From: JAZRYE01 sp045600585
GTDB taxonomy: Bacteria > Bacillota_I > Bacilli_A > RFN20 > CAG-826
Assembly: GCA_045600585.1 (NCBI GenBank)
Contig: JAZRYE010000004.1
Location: 73,355-137,354, forward strand
Reading direction: 5' to 3'
Length of the DNA stretch: 64,000 bases
In this document: positions 43,649 to 52,095 of the stretch, piece by piece
Layout: every line of letters starts with the position of its first letter
Numbering within the stretch: the first letter of the stretch is position 1
The notes under the pieces: model-generated
What the model was told of the DNA's origin: nothing
Databases searched by the model: none
What the model saw: the letters and a program-made list of their open reading frames with translations, nothing else
Translations under genes and position numbers: made by a program

Positions 43649-44266
43649 TTAGTTATTTTCCTCTTTCTTTGGAAATGCTCTTTCAAGATTTTCATTCAAT
43701 CTTAAAAGCAATTGATTATTTAAGTCTTGAGGAGAAACTGTTGCTTGAGCTTTTGCTTTAGCTTCTTCAATTTCAAGAGCAATTTCATTTTTGAAGTGTT
43801 CAGGATGTTGTTTCTTTAATTTTTCATAAAGTCTTGTTCCTAATTCATCTTCTTCATCAAAATATTCTGGATGTTTTTCTTTAAGCTTTTTGATGTATTT
43901 AATTTCACTTCTTATATAAGAGTTTTTAATTGCTTTTACTACTTTGACTGCAGTAAAAATTGCAATAGCAATGACGATAAAATTAATGAAGTATTGTAAG
44001 AATGCACCATAATTTAAAGAAATTTGGCTTTGAACAATCACTTCTTCTCCATCAACTATATCGGTAATTTCTGGTCTTAAAATCCATTTAGCTTTTGTTA
44101 AATCAAAGTTAATTGCTATTGAAAGTAATGGCATAATGACATCATTAACAAGCGAATTAACAATCGCGGTAAAAGCAGAACCGATAATAATACCTGTTGC
44201 TAAATCAATGATATTTCCTCTATTTACAAATTTTTTGAAATCTTGGACTGTGCTATTTGGTTTCAT
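43649..44266 (-). CDS. mscL: Large-conductance mechanosensitive channel with long C-terminal extension
   Basis: Pentameric emergency valve. TM1 with NIIDLATGIIIGSAFTAIV (about residues 18-36) and TM2 at about 88-110; LVNDVIMPL follows TM1. A family-typical periplasmic loop is present. Most MscL are 120-150 aa; this one is 205 because the cytoplasmic end adds about 80 charged residues with two related units (KLKEKHPEYFDEED and KLKKQHPEHFKNE), then a helical tail. AAGGAG ribosome site. Cotranscription with luxS is blocked by a terminator. Confidence 0.92.
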   Translation of the reverse strand: MKPNSTVQDFKKFVNRGNIIDLATGIIIGSAFTAIVNSLVNDVIMPLLSIAINFDLTKAKWILRPEITDIVDGEEVIVQSQISLNYGAFLQYFINFIVIAIAIFTAVKVVKAIKNSYIRSEIKYIKKLKEKHPEYFDEEDELGTRLYEKLKKQHPEHFKNEIALEIEEAKAKAQATVSPQDLNNQLLLRLNENLERAFPKKEENN

Positions 44267-44327
44267 AAATTCTCAAGCTCCTTAAATATGTCAATATCTT
44301 ATCAAAGATAAAACGAAATGTATCCAT

Positions 44328-44362
44328 AAAAAATACAGTAATCAAATAATGACTACTGTATT
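44328..44362 (-). terminator. Terminator after luxS
   Basis: 9-bp perfect stem AATACAGTA/TACTGTATT (44332-44340 with 44354-44362), followed by a six-T run on the minus strand. Confidence 0.85.
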
Positions 44363-44383
44363 AAATAAAACTTTTTTAAATGA

Positions 44384-44920
44384 TTAACTTTTAATTTTGA
44401 CATTAAAGTCTACGTCATTTTGATACTTACCTAAATCAAAATTATCGTCATCAAGAATTGGATATTCTTTACCCCACTTTTCCTTATTGCTATAAAAAAC
44501 TTTCCAAGCTTTATAGCCTTCAGAAATATCAAGTAGTTTGTAATTACCACAGCGAATTGGGTTCTTACCAGGCACTTCATTATTTTTTAACAATTCGTCC
44601 CAATAATCATCAAGTTTATCAAGTAGAGGAATAACATCATTTAGATCATGTTTTCCATTTAAAACTAAGTAGAAACCAGTTAAACAACCCATTGGTCCCC
44701 AATAAATTTTATCTTTCAAGTTTTCTGTAAAAAATGTAGCAGCAACATGCTCAATTGTATGAGCTTCTAAAGGAGTTAATGTGTCACCAGAATTAGGCTT
44801 CTTAAAGCGAAAATCATATGTGGTAACAAAATTATTTTCAAAGCTTTTAATTTCATGAAGATAAACTCCCGGAACTAATTTGCTATGATCAATTTTAAAA
44901 GATAATATGAAGTCTTTCAT
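44384..44920 (-). CDS. luxS: S-ribosylhomocysteine lyase
   Basis: Splits S-ribosylhomocysteine to homocysteine and DPD, the precursor of AI-2; part of the activated methyl cycle. Metal ligands His54 and His58 (HTIEH) and Cys124, with catalytic Cys79 in GPMGCLTGFYL. The usual ECGNY reads RCGNY. Start taken at ATG 44920 (178 aa), since the GTG at 44941 lies inside the nadK end and AAGG precedes the ATG. Last gene of the PH-nfnA-nfnB-nadK-luxS series. Confidence 0.95.
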   Translation of the reverse strand: MKDFILSFKIDHSKLVPGVYLHEIKSFENNFVTTYDFRFKKPNSGDTLTPLEAHTIEHVAATFFTENLKDKIYWGPMGCLTGFYLVLNGKHDLNDVIPLLDKLDDYWDELLKNNEVPGKNPIRCGNYKLLDISEGYKAWKVFYSNKEKWGKEYPILDDDNFDLGKYQNDVDFNVKIKS

Positions 44921-44930
44921 ATTTAATACC

Positions 44931-45704
44931 TTATTTAACACAAAGAATAAATTCTTTACTATGTTTTTTTATTACAATTTCACCATCTATTTCAGCAATC
45001 TTTGCCCCATCGCAATATAAATATGGAGCATTTTCAGGCGCTTTGTTTGCCTTAATGATAATTGATTCGTTGTCATTAATAACTACTGATTTAAATTTAG
45101 ATAAATGAGGGCAAATAGGAGTAATAACAAACTTAGGCTCATCATATTTTATTGTTGGTCCACCAGCAGATTGATTATAAGCAGTCGAACCTGTTGGAGT
45201 AGAAACAATTATTCCATCGCCATAAAACGAATTTTCTTCGTTGTTTAAAGTTGCTGAAACCTTTATCGCTTTGCCAAAGTTGCACTTTCCAACAATGAGA
45301 TCATTAACTGCAAAATAATTTTTATTATTAATATTTACATCAAGCAATGTTCTTTTTGTCTGTTTAAATTTATTAATCTTATCTTCAGTTAAGTTATCAA
45401 CTTCATCTAAGGATAAACAACATAAGTATCCTAACCTACCCGAATTAATACCAATTAGTGGTTTGTTAAATTCAATTGCGGTTCTTGCACTTCTTAAAAC
45501 ACATGCATCTCCTCCAATTGAAACAATATAATCACTATCAATAGGTTCAAAAGAACTATAACTATTATTTCCAAATAACTTTTCACTATTCTCTTTAGAG
45601 AGAGATAAATCAAATTTTAAAACATCATGAAGTCTATTAATTACTTCACGAGCAGTATTAATTTGTTTTTCATTCATTAAATTTGGAATTATAAATAGTT
45701 TCAT
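44931..45704 (-). CDS. nadK: NAD kinase
   Basis: Phosphorylates NAD to NADP. GGDACVLRSAR near residues 64-74 (family GGDGTxLxAxR, where the usual Gly-Thr are Ala-Cys), ND motif AVNDLIVGK, and TPTGSTAYNQSAGGP. 257 aa. Located between nfnB and luxS and starting 8 bases after nfnB with no ribosome site, so it is coupled to the transhydrogenase genes that consume its product. Confidence 0.93.
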   Translation of the reverse strand: MKLFIIPNLMNEKQINTAREVINRLHDVLKFDLSLSKENSEKLFGNNSYSSFEPIDSDYIVSIGGDACVLRSARTAIEFNKPLIGINSGRLGYLCCLSLDEVDNLTEDKINKFKQTKRTLLDVNINNKNYFAVNDLIVGKCNFGKAIKVSATLNNEENSFYGDGIIVSTPTGSTAYNQSAGGPTIKYDEPKFVITPICPHLSKFKSVVINDNESIIIKANKAPENAPYLYCDGAKIAEIDGEIVIKKHSKEFILCVK

Positions 45705-45712
45705 AAATTTAT

Positions 45713-47122
45713 TTATTTCTTAGATAATACCTCGTCAATTGCTTTTGCAGCTATCTTTCCTGCTCCCATGGCAGAAATAACTGTAGCTGCACCTGTAACA
45801 GCGTCACCACCAGCGTAAACAAATTCACGAGATGTTAAACCATTTTCGTTAACAACAATTCCACCATGTGAATTTACTTCTAGGCCTTTAGTAGTTGATT
45901 TAATTAGTGGGTTTGGAGAAGTTCCAATTGCCATGATAACTGTATCGACATCTAAAACGAATTCAGAGTTTGGAATTGGTAATGGCCTACGTCTTCCTTT
46001 TGCATCTGGCTCACCAAGTTCCATTTGAATGCATTTAATCCCGTTAACAAAGCCGTTTCTAATGTCTTTTTTATCTTCAGGATTATTATATCCTAAAATT
46101 TCTATTGGATTTGTGAGAAGTCTAAAATCAATTCCTTCTTCAATTGCATGTTCTACTTCTTCTTTTCTTGCTGGAAGTTCGTTCATAGAACGACGATAAA
46201 CAATATATACTTTTTCAGCGCCTAAACGTAAGGCTGTTCTAGCAGCATCCATAGCAACATTGCCACCACCAACAACAGCAACTTTGCCGCCTTTCATAAT
46301 AGGTGTATTAGGTTCATTTAAATAAGCTTTCATTAAATTGCTTCTAGTTAAGAATTCATTCGCGGAATATACGCCTTTAAAAGCTTCTCCAGGAATATTC
46401 ATGAAATTTGGAAGTCCTGCACCAGAACCAATAAAAACAGCTTCATATCCATCTTCAAAAAGTTCATCAATAGTTAAAGTTTTTCCAATAACAACATTGG
46501 TTTGAACATCTACGCCTAAGGCTTTTAATGTCTCTACTTCTTTAGCCACAATGCTTTTTGGTAAACGGAATTCAGGAATACCATAAACAAGTACGCCTCC
46601 AGCAGTATGAAGTGCTTCGAAAACAGATACTTTGTATCCTTTTTTAGCTAAATCACCAGCGCATGTTAATCCAGATGGACCTGATCCAACAATCGCAACT
46701 TTATGTCCATTAGGCATAGGTGCAACAGGTAATTCTTTAGAATTATTATTATGATAATCAGCAACAAATCTCTCTAATCTACCAATTCCAACAGGTTCAA
46801 ATCTAATACCTAAAGTACATTTACTTTCACATTGGCTTTCTTGTGGGCATACACGTCCACAAACTGCAGGAAGAGAGCTTGATTTTGATATGATTTTATA
46901 TGCTTCTTCATAGTTTTTTTCTTTAATTTTAGAAATAAATTCAGGAACACTAATGTTTACAGGACATCCACTTACGCAAGGCTTATTTTTACAGTTCAAA
47001 CAACGATTTGCTTCTAAAACAGCAGTTTCTTCTTCATAACCAAGGGCAACTTCCTTAAAATTATGTGCCCTTTCACTAGGAAGTTGAGTAGGCATTTCAT
47101 GTTTTTTTATTTCAATAGCCAT
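45713..47122 (-). CDS. nfnB: NADPH-side subunit of NADH-dependent ferredoxin:NADP oxidoreductase (GltD-like)
   Basis: 469-aa FAD/Fe-S protein. Cys-rich N-terminus (CLNCKNKPCVSGCP and CGRVCPQESQCESKC) for two [4Fe-4S] clusters. FAD motif GSGPSGLTCAGDLA and NADP motif GGGNVAMDAARTAL follow. Alone it would be called glutamate synthase small subunit, but no large subunit is present and the next gene upstream is NfnA, so the electron-bifurcating NfnAB transhydrogenase is more likely. AGGAGG ribosome site. Confidence 0.9.
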   Translation of the reverse strand: MAIEIKKHEMPTQLPSERAHNFKEVALGYEEETAVLEANRCLNCKNKPCVSGCPVNISVPEFISKIKEKNYEEAYKIISKSSSLPAVCGRVCPQESQCESKCTLGIRFEPVGIGRLERFVADYHNNNSKELPVAPMPNGHKVAIVGSGPSGLTCAGDLAKKGYKVSVFEALHTAGGVLVYGIPEFRLPKSIVAKEVETLKALGVDVQTNVVIGKTLTIDELFEDGYEAVFIGSGAGLPNFMNIPGEAFKGVYSANEFLTRSNLMKAYLNEPNTPIMKGGKVAVVGGGNVAMDAARTALRLGAEKVYIVYRRSMNELPARKEEVEHAIEEGIDFRLLTNPIEILGYNNPEDKKDIRNGFVNGIKCIQMELGEPDAKGRRRPLPIPNSEFVLDVDTVIMAIGTSPNPLIKSTTKGLEVNSHGGIVVNENGLTSREFVYAGGDAVTGAATVISAMGAGKIAAKAIDEVLSKK

Positions 47123-47126
47123 AATC

Positions 47127-47984
47127 TTATCCTCCTATTTTTTTGAAAAGATTGCATGCTTTTTCATAGGCATGTTTTTCGTAGTCTAAATACATGCGAC
47201 TTCTGCTCATAGCTTCGTCGAAATCAACTTCATATCCGTTAAAGTCTGGACCATCGACACAAGCGAACTTTGTTACTCTAGAGCCATCTTCTTTAACTAA
47301 AGTTAAACGACATCCTCCACACATGCCGGTTCCATCAATCATAATTGGATTCATAGAAACTGTGACTGGGATGTTATATGCTTTAGCAGCTATGACAACA
47401 AACTTCATCATAATAAGTGGTCCGATTGTAATGATTTCATCAAACTTTTCTCCGCTAGAGAGCATTTCATTTAATGGAACACATACATTACCTTGTCTTG
47501 CATATGATCCGTCATCAGTCATGACAAAAAGTCTATCAGAGCAATTCTTAAATTCGCCTTCAAGAATAACAATATCTTTATTTCTAAAACCGATAATTGA
47601 TGTAACTTCACATCCTTGAGCATGTAAAGCTTCGGCGATAGGTAATGCAATCGCACATCCAACACCGCCACCGACTATACAAACTTTTTTAAGGCCTTCA
47701 ATCTTAGTATGTTCACCTAATGGTCCGACAAAATCAGAAATAAATTCACCTTCTTCTTTTTTGTTTAATAAGAATGTTGTCGCTCCAACAATTTGGAAAA
47801 TGATTTTAACTGTTCCTTTGGAAGGATTAGTCCCAGCAATAGTTAAAGGTATTCTTTCTCCATCTTCATTAACACGTAAAATTATAAATTGACCTGGTCT
47901 TGCTTTTTTACTAACAAGAGGTGCTTCAATTTCCATTTGAGTAACAGTAGGATTTAATTCTTTTTTAGAAATAATTTTATACAT
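47127..47984 (-). CDS. nfnA: NADH-side subunit of NADH-dependent ferredoxin:NADP oxidoreductase
   Basis: 285-aa ferredoxin-reductase-fold protein with an FAD domain (RPGQFIILRV), NAD domain (VGGGVGCAIALPIAEAL), and a C-terminal [2Fe-2S] cysteine set in GMCGGCRLT with a later FACVDGP. Same layout as PyrK/HydG-type subunits, but pairing with NfnB fixes the assignment. The complex couples NADH and reduced ferredoxin to NADPH formation in anaerobes. CGGAGT ribosome site. Confidence 0.9.
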   Translation of the reverse strand: MYKIISKKELNPTVTQMEIEAPLVSKKARPGQFIILRVNEDGERIPLTIAGTNPSKGTVKIIFQIVGATTFLLNKKEEGEFISDFVGPLGEHTKIEGLKKVCIVGGGVGCAIALPIAEALHAQGCEVTSIIGFRNKDIVILEGEFKNCSDRLFVMTDDGSYARQGNVCVPLNEMLSSGEKFDEIITIGPLIMMKFVVIAAKAYNIPVTVSMNPIMIDGTGMCGGCRLTLVKEDGSRVTKFACVDGPDFNGYEVDFDEAMSRSRMYLDYEKHAYEKACNLFKKIGG

Positions 47985-47995
47985 AACTGACTCCG

Positions 47996-48646
47996 TTAAT
48001 TATGTCCACCACAGTATGGGCAAACATTATTGTCATCAAAATAAGAAGATCCACAATATGAGCATCTTTTTAATCTTACAAATTCATCTGATTTAATTTC
48101 TTCATTTTTATTAGAAACTATTTGGTTAATTCTTTTATAAATTGCATCGTATTCAGGAATATCAAAGATAATAAAATTTCTATTATTTGAATCAAATAAT
48201 TGAATATCTCCTACTTTGACAATTCTATCAGTCGGACTTCTAATTAATTTAGTTTCATGTATATCACATAAATTACTTTGCATTTTGATTAATGTAGCTT
48301 CGCAATTAGTGATAATAATTCTTTCATTTGTTAAAACAAATCTTGTGATTTTTGATTTACGTGCCGAAGAAAATAAAATTAATCCAAAAACAGAGAGAAA
48401 AATTAAATCAGCAAAAGAAAATATAAATATTGGAATAATTACAAAATTGGTATCTTTTAATGCAAAAGAAAATACGATAATTTGAGTAACGATAATAATC
48501 AACAAAAATACAATTGGTATAATAAGAACCAATAATGCTTCTAAAAATGCAGCGTGACGTTTTGGAATTGATGTCCAAGTAATTGTTTCACCTTCGTTTA
48601 AAAGGCTGTTTAAATTTTTATTTAATTCATTCTCGTTTAATTTCAT
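47996..48646 (-). CDS. Membrane PH-domain protein with C-terminal zinc ribbon
   Basis: 216 aa. Two membrane helices at about 30-55 and 72-98, a bacterial PH-like (bPH_2) domain at about 105-175 (FVLTNERIIITN and RIVKVGDIQLFD), then a zinc ribbon CSYCGSSYFDDNNVCPYC. No function is known for this combination. First gene of the operon leading to nfnAB-nadK-luxS. Its ATG lies 7 bases from a TATAAT box, with no ribosome site, so its mRNA is probably leaderless. Confidence 0.8.
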   Translation of the reverse strand: MKLNENELNKNLNSLLNEGETITWTSIPKRHAAFLEALLVLIIPIVFLLIIIVTQIIVFSFALKDTNFVIIPIFIFSFADLIFLSVFGLILFSSARKSKITRFVLTNERIIITNCEATLIKMQSNLCDIHETKLIRSPTDRIVKVGDIQLFDSNNRNFIIFDIPEYDAIYKRINQIVSNKNEEIKSDEFVRLKRCSYCGSSYFDDNNVCPYCGGHN

Positions 48647-48650
48647 GTCT

Positions 48651-48717
48651 ACAATTATAACAACAAAATTATTTATTTATAAATGTTTAGTATTTAACAT
48701 AATAATGCTATAATTGT
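48651..48717. promoter_or_regulatory. Divergent promoter region between the PH-nfnAB-nadK operon and nadE
   Basis: Minus-strand TATAAT (48654-48659) and plus-strand extended -10 TGCTATAAT (48706-48714) are embedded in an exact 9-bp inverted repeat ACAATTATA/TATAATTGT (48651-48659 with 48709-48717). The -35 boxes are weak on both sides. The symmetry could be only mirrored -10 boxes or also serve as an operator. Confidence 0.7.
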
Positions 48718-48733
48718 GAACGAGGTAATTTTT

Positions 48734-50830
48734 ATGAAGATTAAACCGATAAAAGAATTAAGAGACACTAATAAAATTAGTGATGAGTGTCATTCGATAG
48801 ATGAACCAATATTTATTACCAAAAATGGTTATCAAGATTTAGTAATAATGTCACAAGATGTTTATGACAAAAATACATCAAAAATAACATATAAAGTTGA
48901 TAGAAAGCCTTTAGAAATTAACGATGAGCAAAGCCAAAATATGGGTTTTGTCAAAGTCTCATGTGTTACACCTGAAATTAAAGTTAGTGATGTTAAATAC
49001 AATGTGCAATTAATCAAGAATATTTTGGAAGAAGAAAACAAGAAACAGACAAATTTAGTTGTCTTTCCTGAGCTTTCTTTAACTGGTTATACTTGCAGCG
49101 ATTTATTTTTCCAACAAAAGTTGCTAAAAGAAACTGTTAACGGATTAAAAGAATTAGAAAATTATTCTAAGAATCTTGATCTCATATTCTTAGTTGGAGC
49201 TCCACTAGCAAAGGAAAATAAGCTATATAACTGTGCAATTGCAATTTGTCATGGCGAAATACTCGCTGTTATTGCTAAACAATATATTCCTAATTACAAC
49301 GAATTCTATGAAAAGCGTCATTTTGACAAAGTTCCAGATATAAATACAACTATAGAAATTGGTGGAAGAACCTATCCATTTGGAAACAAATTCATTTTAG
49401 TTAATAGAAAATGTTCATCTTTAAAAATTGGTGTTGAAATATGTGAAGATCTTTGGGTAGCAAATACTCCTTCTACTGGATTAGCATCAAATGGAGCAAC
49501 TGTCATTTGTAATTTATCAGCTTCTAATGAGCTAGTTGGTAAAGCTTCTTATAGAAGAAACCTTGTAAGTATGACAAGTGCTAGACTTGTATGTGCTTAT
49601 TTATATTGTTCAAGCGGCCTTGGTGAATCTTCTACTGATATGGTATTTTCTGGTCATAATATAATTTCTGAAAACGGCAAAATTATTTCTGAAAGCGAAT
49701 TATTTTCAAACGATACAATCACTACCGAAATCGATTTAGATGTCATTGAACAAGAAAGACATAAATTAAATGTTTTTGAGAATAAAGAAGATACTAGATA
49801 TGAATATATTTATTTTGATTTAAATGTTAATAAACCGGAATTAACTAGATTTTACCCTCCAAATCCATTTATTCCTGGCGGTAATAAGGTTGATCTAAAT
49901 AGAGTGAATCAGATATTAAAAATCCAAGCTATGGGACTTTATCAAAGAATGCATGCAATTCATTGTAAAAAGGCTGTAATTGGCCTTTCCGGTGGTCTTG
50001 ATAGCACGCTTGCTTTGATTGTAATTATTGAAGCATATAAGAAATTAGGATTAAGTAATGATAATATTATTGCTATCACTCTTCCTGCATTTGGCACAAC
50101 TAGTAGAACATTAGATAATGTCAAAAAGTTATGTTCTAATCTAAATATTCCACTTAGAGAAATAAATATTTCTAAATCAGTAAATCAACATTTAGAAGAC
50201 ATCGGACATTTAGAAGGTAACTTCAATAACGCCTATGAAAATGCACAAGCTAGAGAAAGAACACAAGTTCTAATGGATGTCGCAAACGATGTTGGCGGCA
50301 TAGTTATCGGTACTGGTGACTTATCTGAATTAGCACTTGGTTGGTGTACATATAATGGCGATCAAATGAGTATGTACGGAGTTAACTGTTCTATTCCAAA
50401 AACTCTTGTTAAATATTTGGTTCAAGGTTATGCCTTACAACATGACGAAATCAAAGAAGAATTATTCGATATTTTAGATACCCCTATTTCTCCTGAACTT
50501 ATTCCAGCTAATGATGATAAGATTTCACAAAAAACTGAAGATATCATTGGTCCTTATGAATTACACGACTTCTTCTTATACCACTTTATTAGATATAATC
50601 TAGAACCTAAAAAAATCTTCGAATTAGCGTGTTATGCATATAAAGATAAATATGATAAAGAAACAATCCATAAATGGTTGACTTTATTTATAAAAAGGTT
50701 CTTTTCAAATCAATTTAAAAGAAGTGCGATGCCTGATGGAGTAAAAGTTGGAACAGTTTCCGTTTCTCCTCGTGGTGATCTAAGAATGCCAAGCGATGCT
50801 TCTAACTATACATTCTTATTCGATTTATAA
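48734..50830 (+). CDS. nadE: Glutamine-dependent NAD+ synthetase with N-terminal Phd/YefM antitoxin-like domain
   Basis: Residues 1 to about 47 look like a Phd/YefM antitoxin DNA-binding domain: KPIKELRDTNKISDECH, then EPIFITKNGYQDLVIMSQDVY. After a linker of about 22 residues the NadE proper begins at Met70. The glutaminase half has Glu113 (FPELSLTGY), Lys182 and Cys237 (EICEDLW). The synthetase half has P-loop SGGLDS at 419-424. Start chosen at ATG 48734 with GAGG 8 bases before it; the GTG further up overlaps that site. No toxin gene is adjacent. The enzyme makes NAD from deamido-NAD; the extra domain suggests DNA binding (inference). Confidence 0.93.
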   Translation: MKIKPIKELRDTNKISDECHSIDEPIFITKNGYQDLVIMSQDVYDKNTSKITYKVDRKPLEINDEQSQNMGFVKVSCVTPEIKVSDVKYNVQLIKNILEEENKKQTNLVVFPELSLTGYTCSDLFFQQKLLKETVNGLKELENYSKNLDLIFLVGAPLAKENKLYNCAIAICHGEILAVIAKQYIPNYNEFYEKRHFDKVPDINTTIEIGGRTYPFGNKFILVNRKCSSLKIGVEICEDLWVANTPSTGLASNGATVICNLSASNELVGKASYRRNLVSMTSARLVCAYLYCSSGLGESSTDMVFSGHNIISENGKIISESELFSNDTITTEIDLDVIEQERHKLNVFENKEDTRYEYIYFDLNVNKPELTRFYPPNPFIPGGNKVDLNRVNQILKIQAMGLYQRMHAIHCKKAVIGLSGGLDSTLALIVIIEAYKKLGLSNDNIIAITLPAFGTTSRTLDNVKKLCSNLNIPLREINISKSVNQHLEDIGHLEGNFNNAYENAQARERTQVLMDVANDVGGIVIGTGDLSELALGWCTYNGDQMSMYGVNCSIPKTLVKYLVQGYALQHDEIKEELFDILDTPISPELIPANDDKISQKTEDIIGPYELHDFFLYHFIRYNLEPKKIFELACYAYKDKYDKETIHKWLTLFIKRFFSNQFKRSAMPDGVKVGTVSVSPRGDLRMPSDASNYTFLFDL

Positions 50831-50834
50831 AATA

Positions 50835-50860
50835 AAAAGCGGTTTAGTCCACTTTTACTT
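50835..50860. terminator. Terminator between nadE and the GNAT-like gene
   Basis: Imperfect stem AAAAGCGG/CCACTTTT (one mismatch, six-base loop) between two convergent genes, with short T runs. Confidence 0.5.
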
Positions 50861-51241
50861 TGCAAATAACATCATATTGTCTTTAAATTTTCTAAAGCCA
50901 ATCGATTCAAAAGCTTTTATATGCTCACCACTATTTAAAATTAAATAGATGTTTTTATTTGAATATTCATTTTCAATTTCAAGTAGAGCTTGGTTAATCA
51001 ATATTCCTAGATAATTATCTAATTTAAATTGTTCATCCATTTCATATGAAATAAATATATCTGTTTTTTTATTTTCTAATTTAAAATAACCCGACAAATT
51101 TCCGTTAACTAAAAAAGAATATAAATTGTCTTTTAATATGTCTAATGAATTACCATGTTCATTTAATGTTTGAACATCTTCTTCATTACTTTTTCGATAA
51201 GTAAATATCATTGCTCTATTCATATATTTTAAGTTTAGCAT
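50855..51241 (-). CDS. Small protein, possible GNAT-fold acetyltransferase
   Basis: 128 aa. The C-terminal half (GILINQALLEIENEYSNKNIYLILNSGEHIKAFESIGF) has the helix-strand order of the end of GNAT domains, where an Asn/Glu-rich turn precedes a xxxYExxGF motif; here it is FESIGF. The acetyl-CoA-binding RxxGxG/A motif is not recognisable, so activity is doubtful. Start is unclear: 51241, 51223 and 51211 are all ATG; the last gives a natural MIFTYRKSNEED start. Divergent from the RluA-type gene with almost no space between. Confidence 0.6.
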   Translation of the reverse strand: MLNLKYMNRAMIFTYRKSNEEDVQTLNEHGNSLDILKDNLYSFLVNGNLSGYFKLENKKTDIFISYEMDEQFKLDNYLGILINQALLEIENEYSNKNIYLILNSGEHIKAFESIGFRKFKDNMMLFAK

Positions 51242-51261
51242 ATATGTTAATATTTATGCAT

Positions 51262-52071
51262 ATGAGTATTACACTATCTTTTTTAAATGAAACAGAACAA
51301 ACAATTAACGAATTGCTTCTTTCAAAAGGGTTCTCTTCAAATAACATTTATCATCTAATTGATGAGAAACACATTTTCGTTGATAAAGTAGCTGTAAATG
51401 GCAAAAATCAATTAATTCCGGCAAATATAGATGTTTTTGTTACTCTCAACGATGAAATAAATGAATTAATACCAAATAAAGATGCAATTAATATCATTTA
51501 TGAAGATGATTATTTATTAATAATTAATAAGCCATATAGCCTTGATGTTGAACCATCTCGATATACTAGAAGCAATAATTTAGCTAGTATGATTACCAAT
51601 TATTTCAATTTGAATAATATTAAATCAAAAGTTCATCTTGTTAATCGACTAGATAAGTTGACTACTGGTTTAGTCATTGTTGCTAAAAATCAATACATTA
51701 AAAACCTATTTTCGCATGTCGATATTATTAAAAAGTATAGATGTTTAGTTGAAGGAATAACCGATGAAGAAGGAACGATTGAAATCGGCATATCTAAAGA
51801 TAACGGAAGTAAGCATATTATTAATTCAGAAGGAAAAATGTGTAAAACATCTTATAAAAGAATCGAAGTTATTAAAGGAAACTCTTTATTAGAGGTTCAA
51901 ATATTTACCGGAAGAACTCATCAAATTCGTCTTTCAATGAAATCAATTGGTCATCCATTATTAAACGATCCTTTATATGGTAATAAACAAGATGGAAGAA
52001 TGTATTTACAAAGTTATTACTTAAAATTTGTCCATCCAATTACTAATAAATTAATAGAAATAATAATTTAA
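51262..52071 (+). CDS. RluA-family pseudouridine synthase
   Basis: rRNA or tRNA pseudouridine synthase. N-terminal S4-like segment (INELLLSKGFSSNNIYHLI; VNGKNQ), then the catalytic domain with NRLDKLTTGLVIVAKN (catalytic Asp; the usual His before RLD is Asn) and GRTHQIRLSMKSIGHPLLNDPLYG. Start chosen at ATG 51262; those at 51256, 51244 and 51211 are possible. No ribosome site; AT-rich -10-like TAATAT lies 8 bases before. RluB/C/D target cannot be told. Confidence 0.87.
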   Translation: MSITLSFLNETEQTINELLLSKGFSSNNIYHLIDEKHIFVDKVAVNGKNQLIPANIDVFVTLNDEINELIPNKDAINIIYEDDYLLIINKPYSLDVEPSRYTRSNNLASMITNYFNLNNIKSKVHLVNRLDKLTTGLVIVAKNQYIKNLFSHVDIIKKYRCLVEGITDEEGTIEIGISKDNGSKHIINSEGKMCKTSYKRIEVIKGNSLLEVQIFTGRTHQIRLSMKSIGHPLLNDPLYGNKQDGRMYLQSYYLKFVHPITNKLIEIII

Positions 52072-52073
52072 AA

Positions 52074-52095
52074 AGGACCACTAGGTCCTATTTTT
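52074..52095. terminator. Bidirectional terminator between rluA-like gene and membrane protein gene
   Basis: Perfect 6-bp stem AGGACC/GGTCCT with ACTA loop (52074-52089), T-run on both strands, between convergent genes. Confidence 0.88.

Noticed and set aside
45713..47122. Glutamate synthase small subunit
   Set aside because: No large subunit; the adjacent NfnA partner fits the transhydrogenase better.
48734..48880. Independent antitoxin gene with lost stop upstream of nadE, forming a toxin-antitoxin pair
   Set aside because: No RelE/Doc-like toxin on either side and the frame continues through a linker into NadE; kept as a fusion, with resequencing noted as a check.
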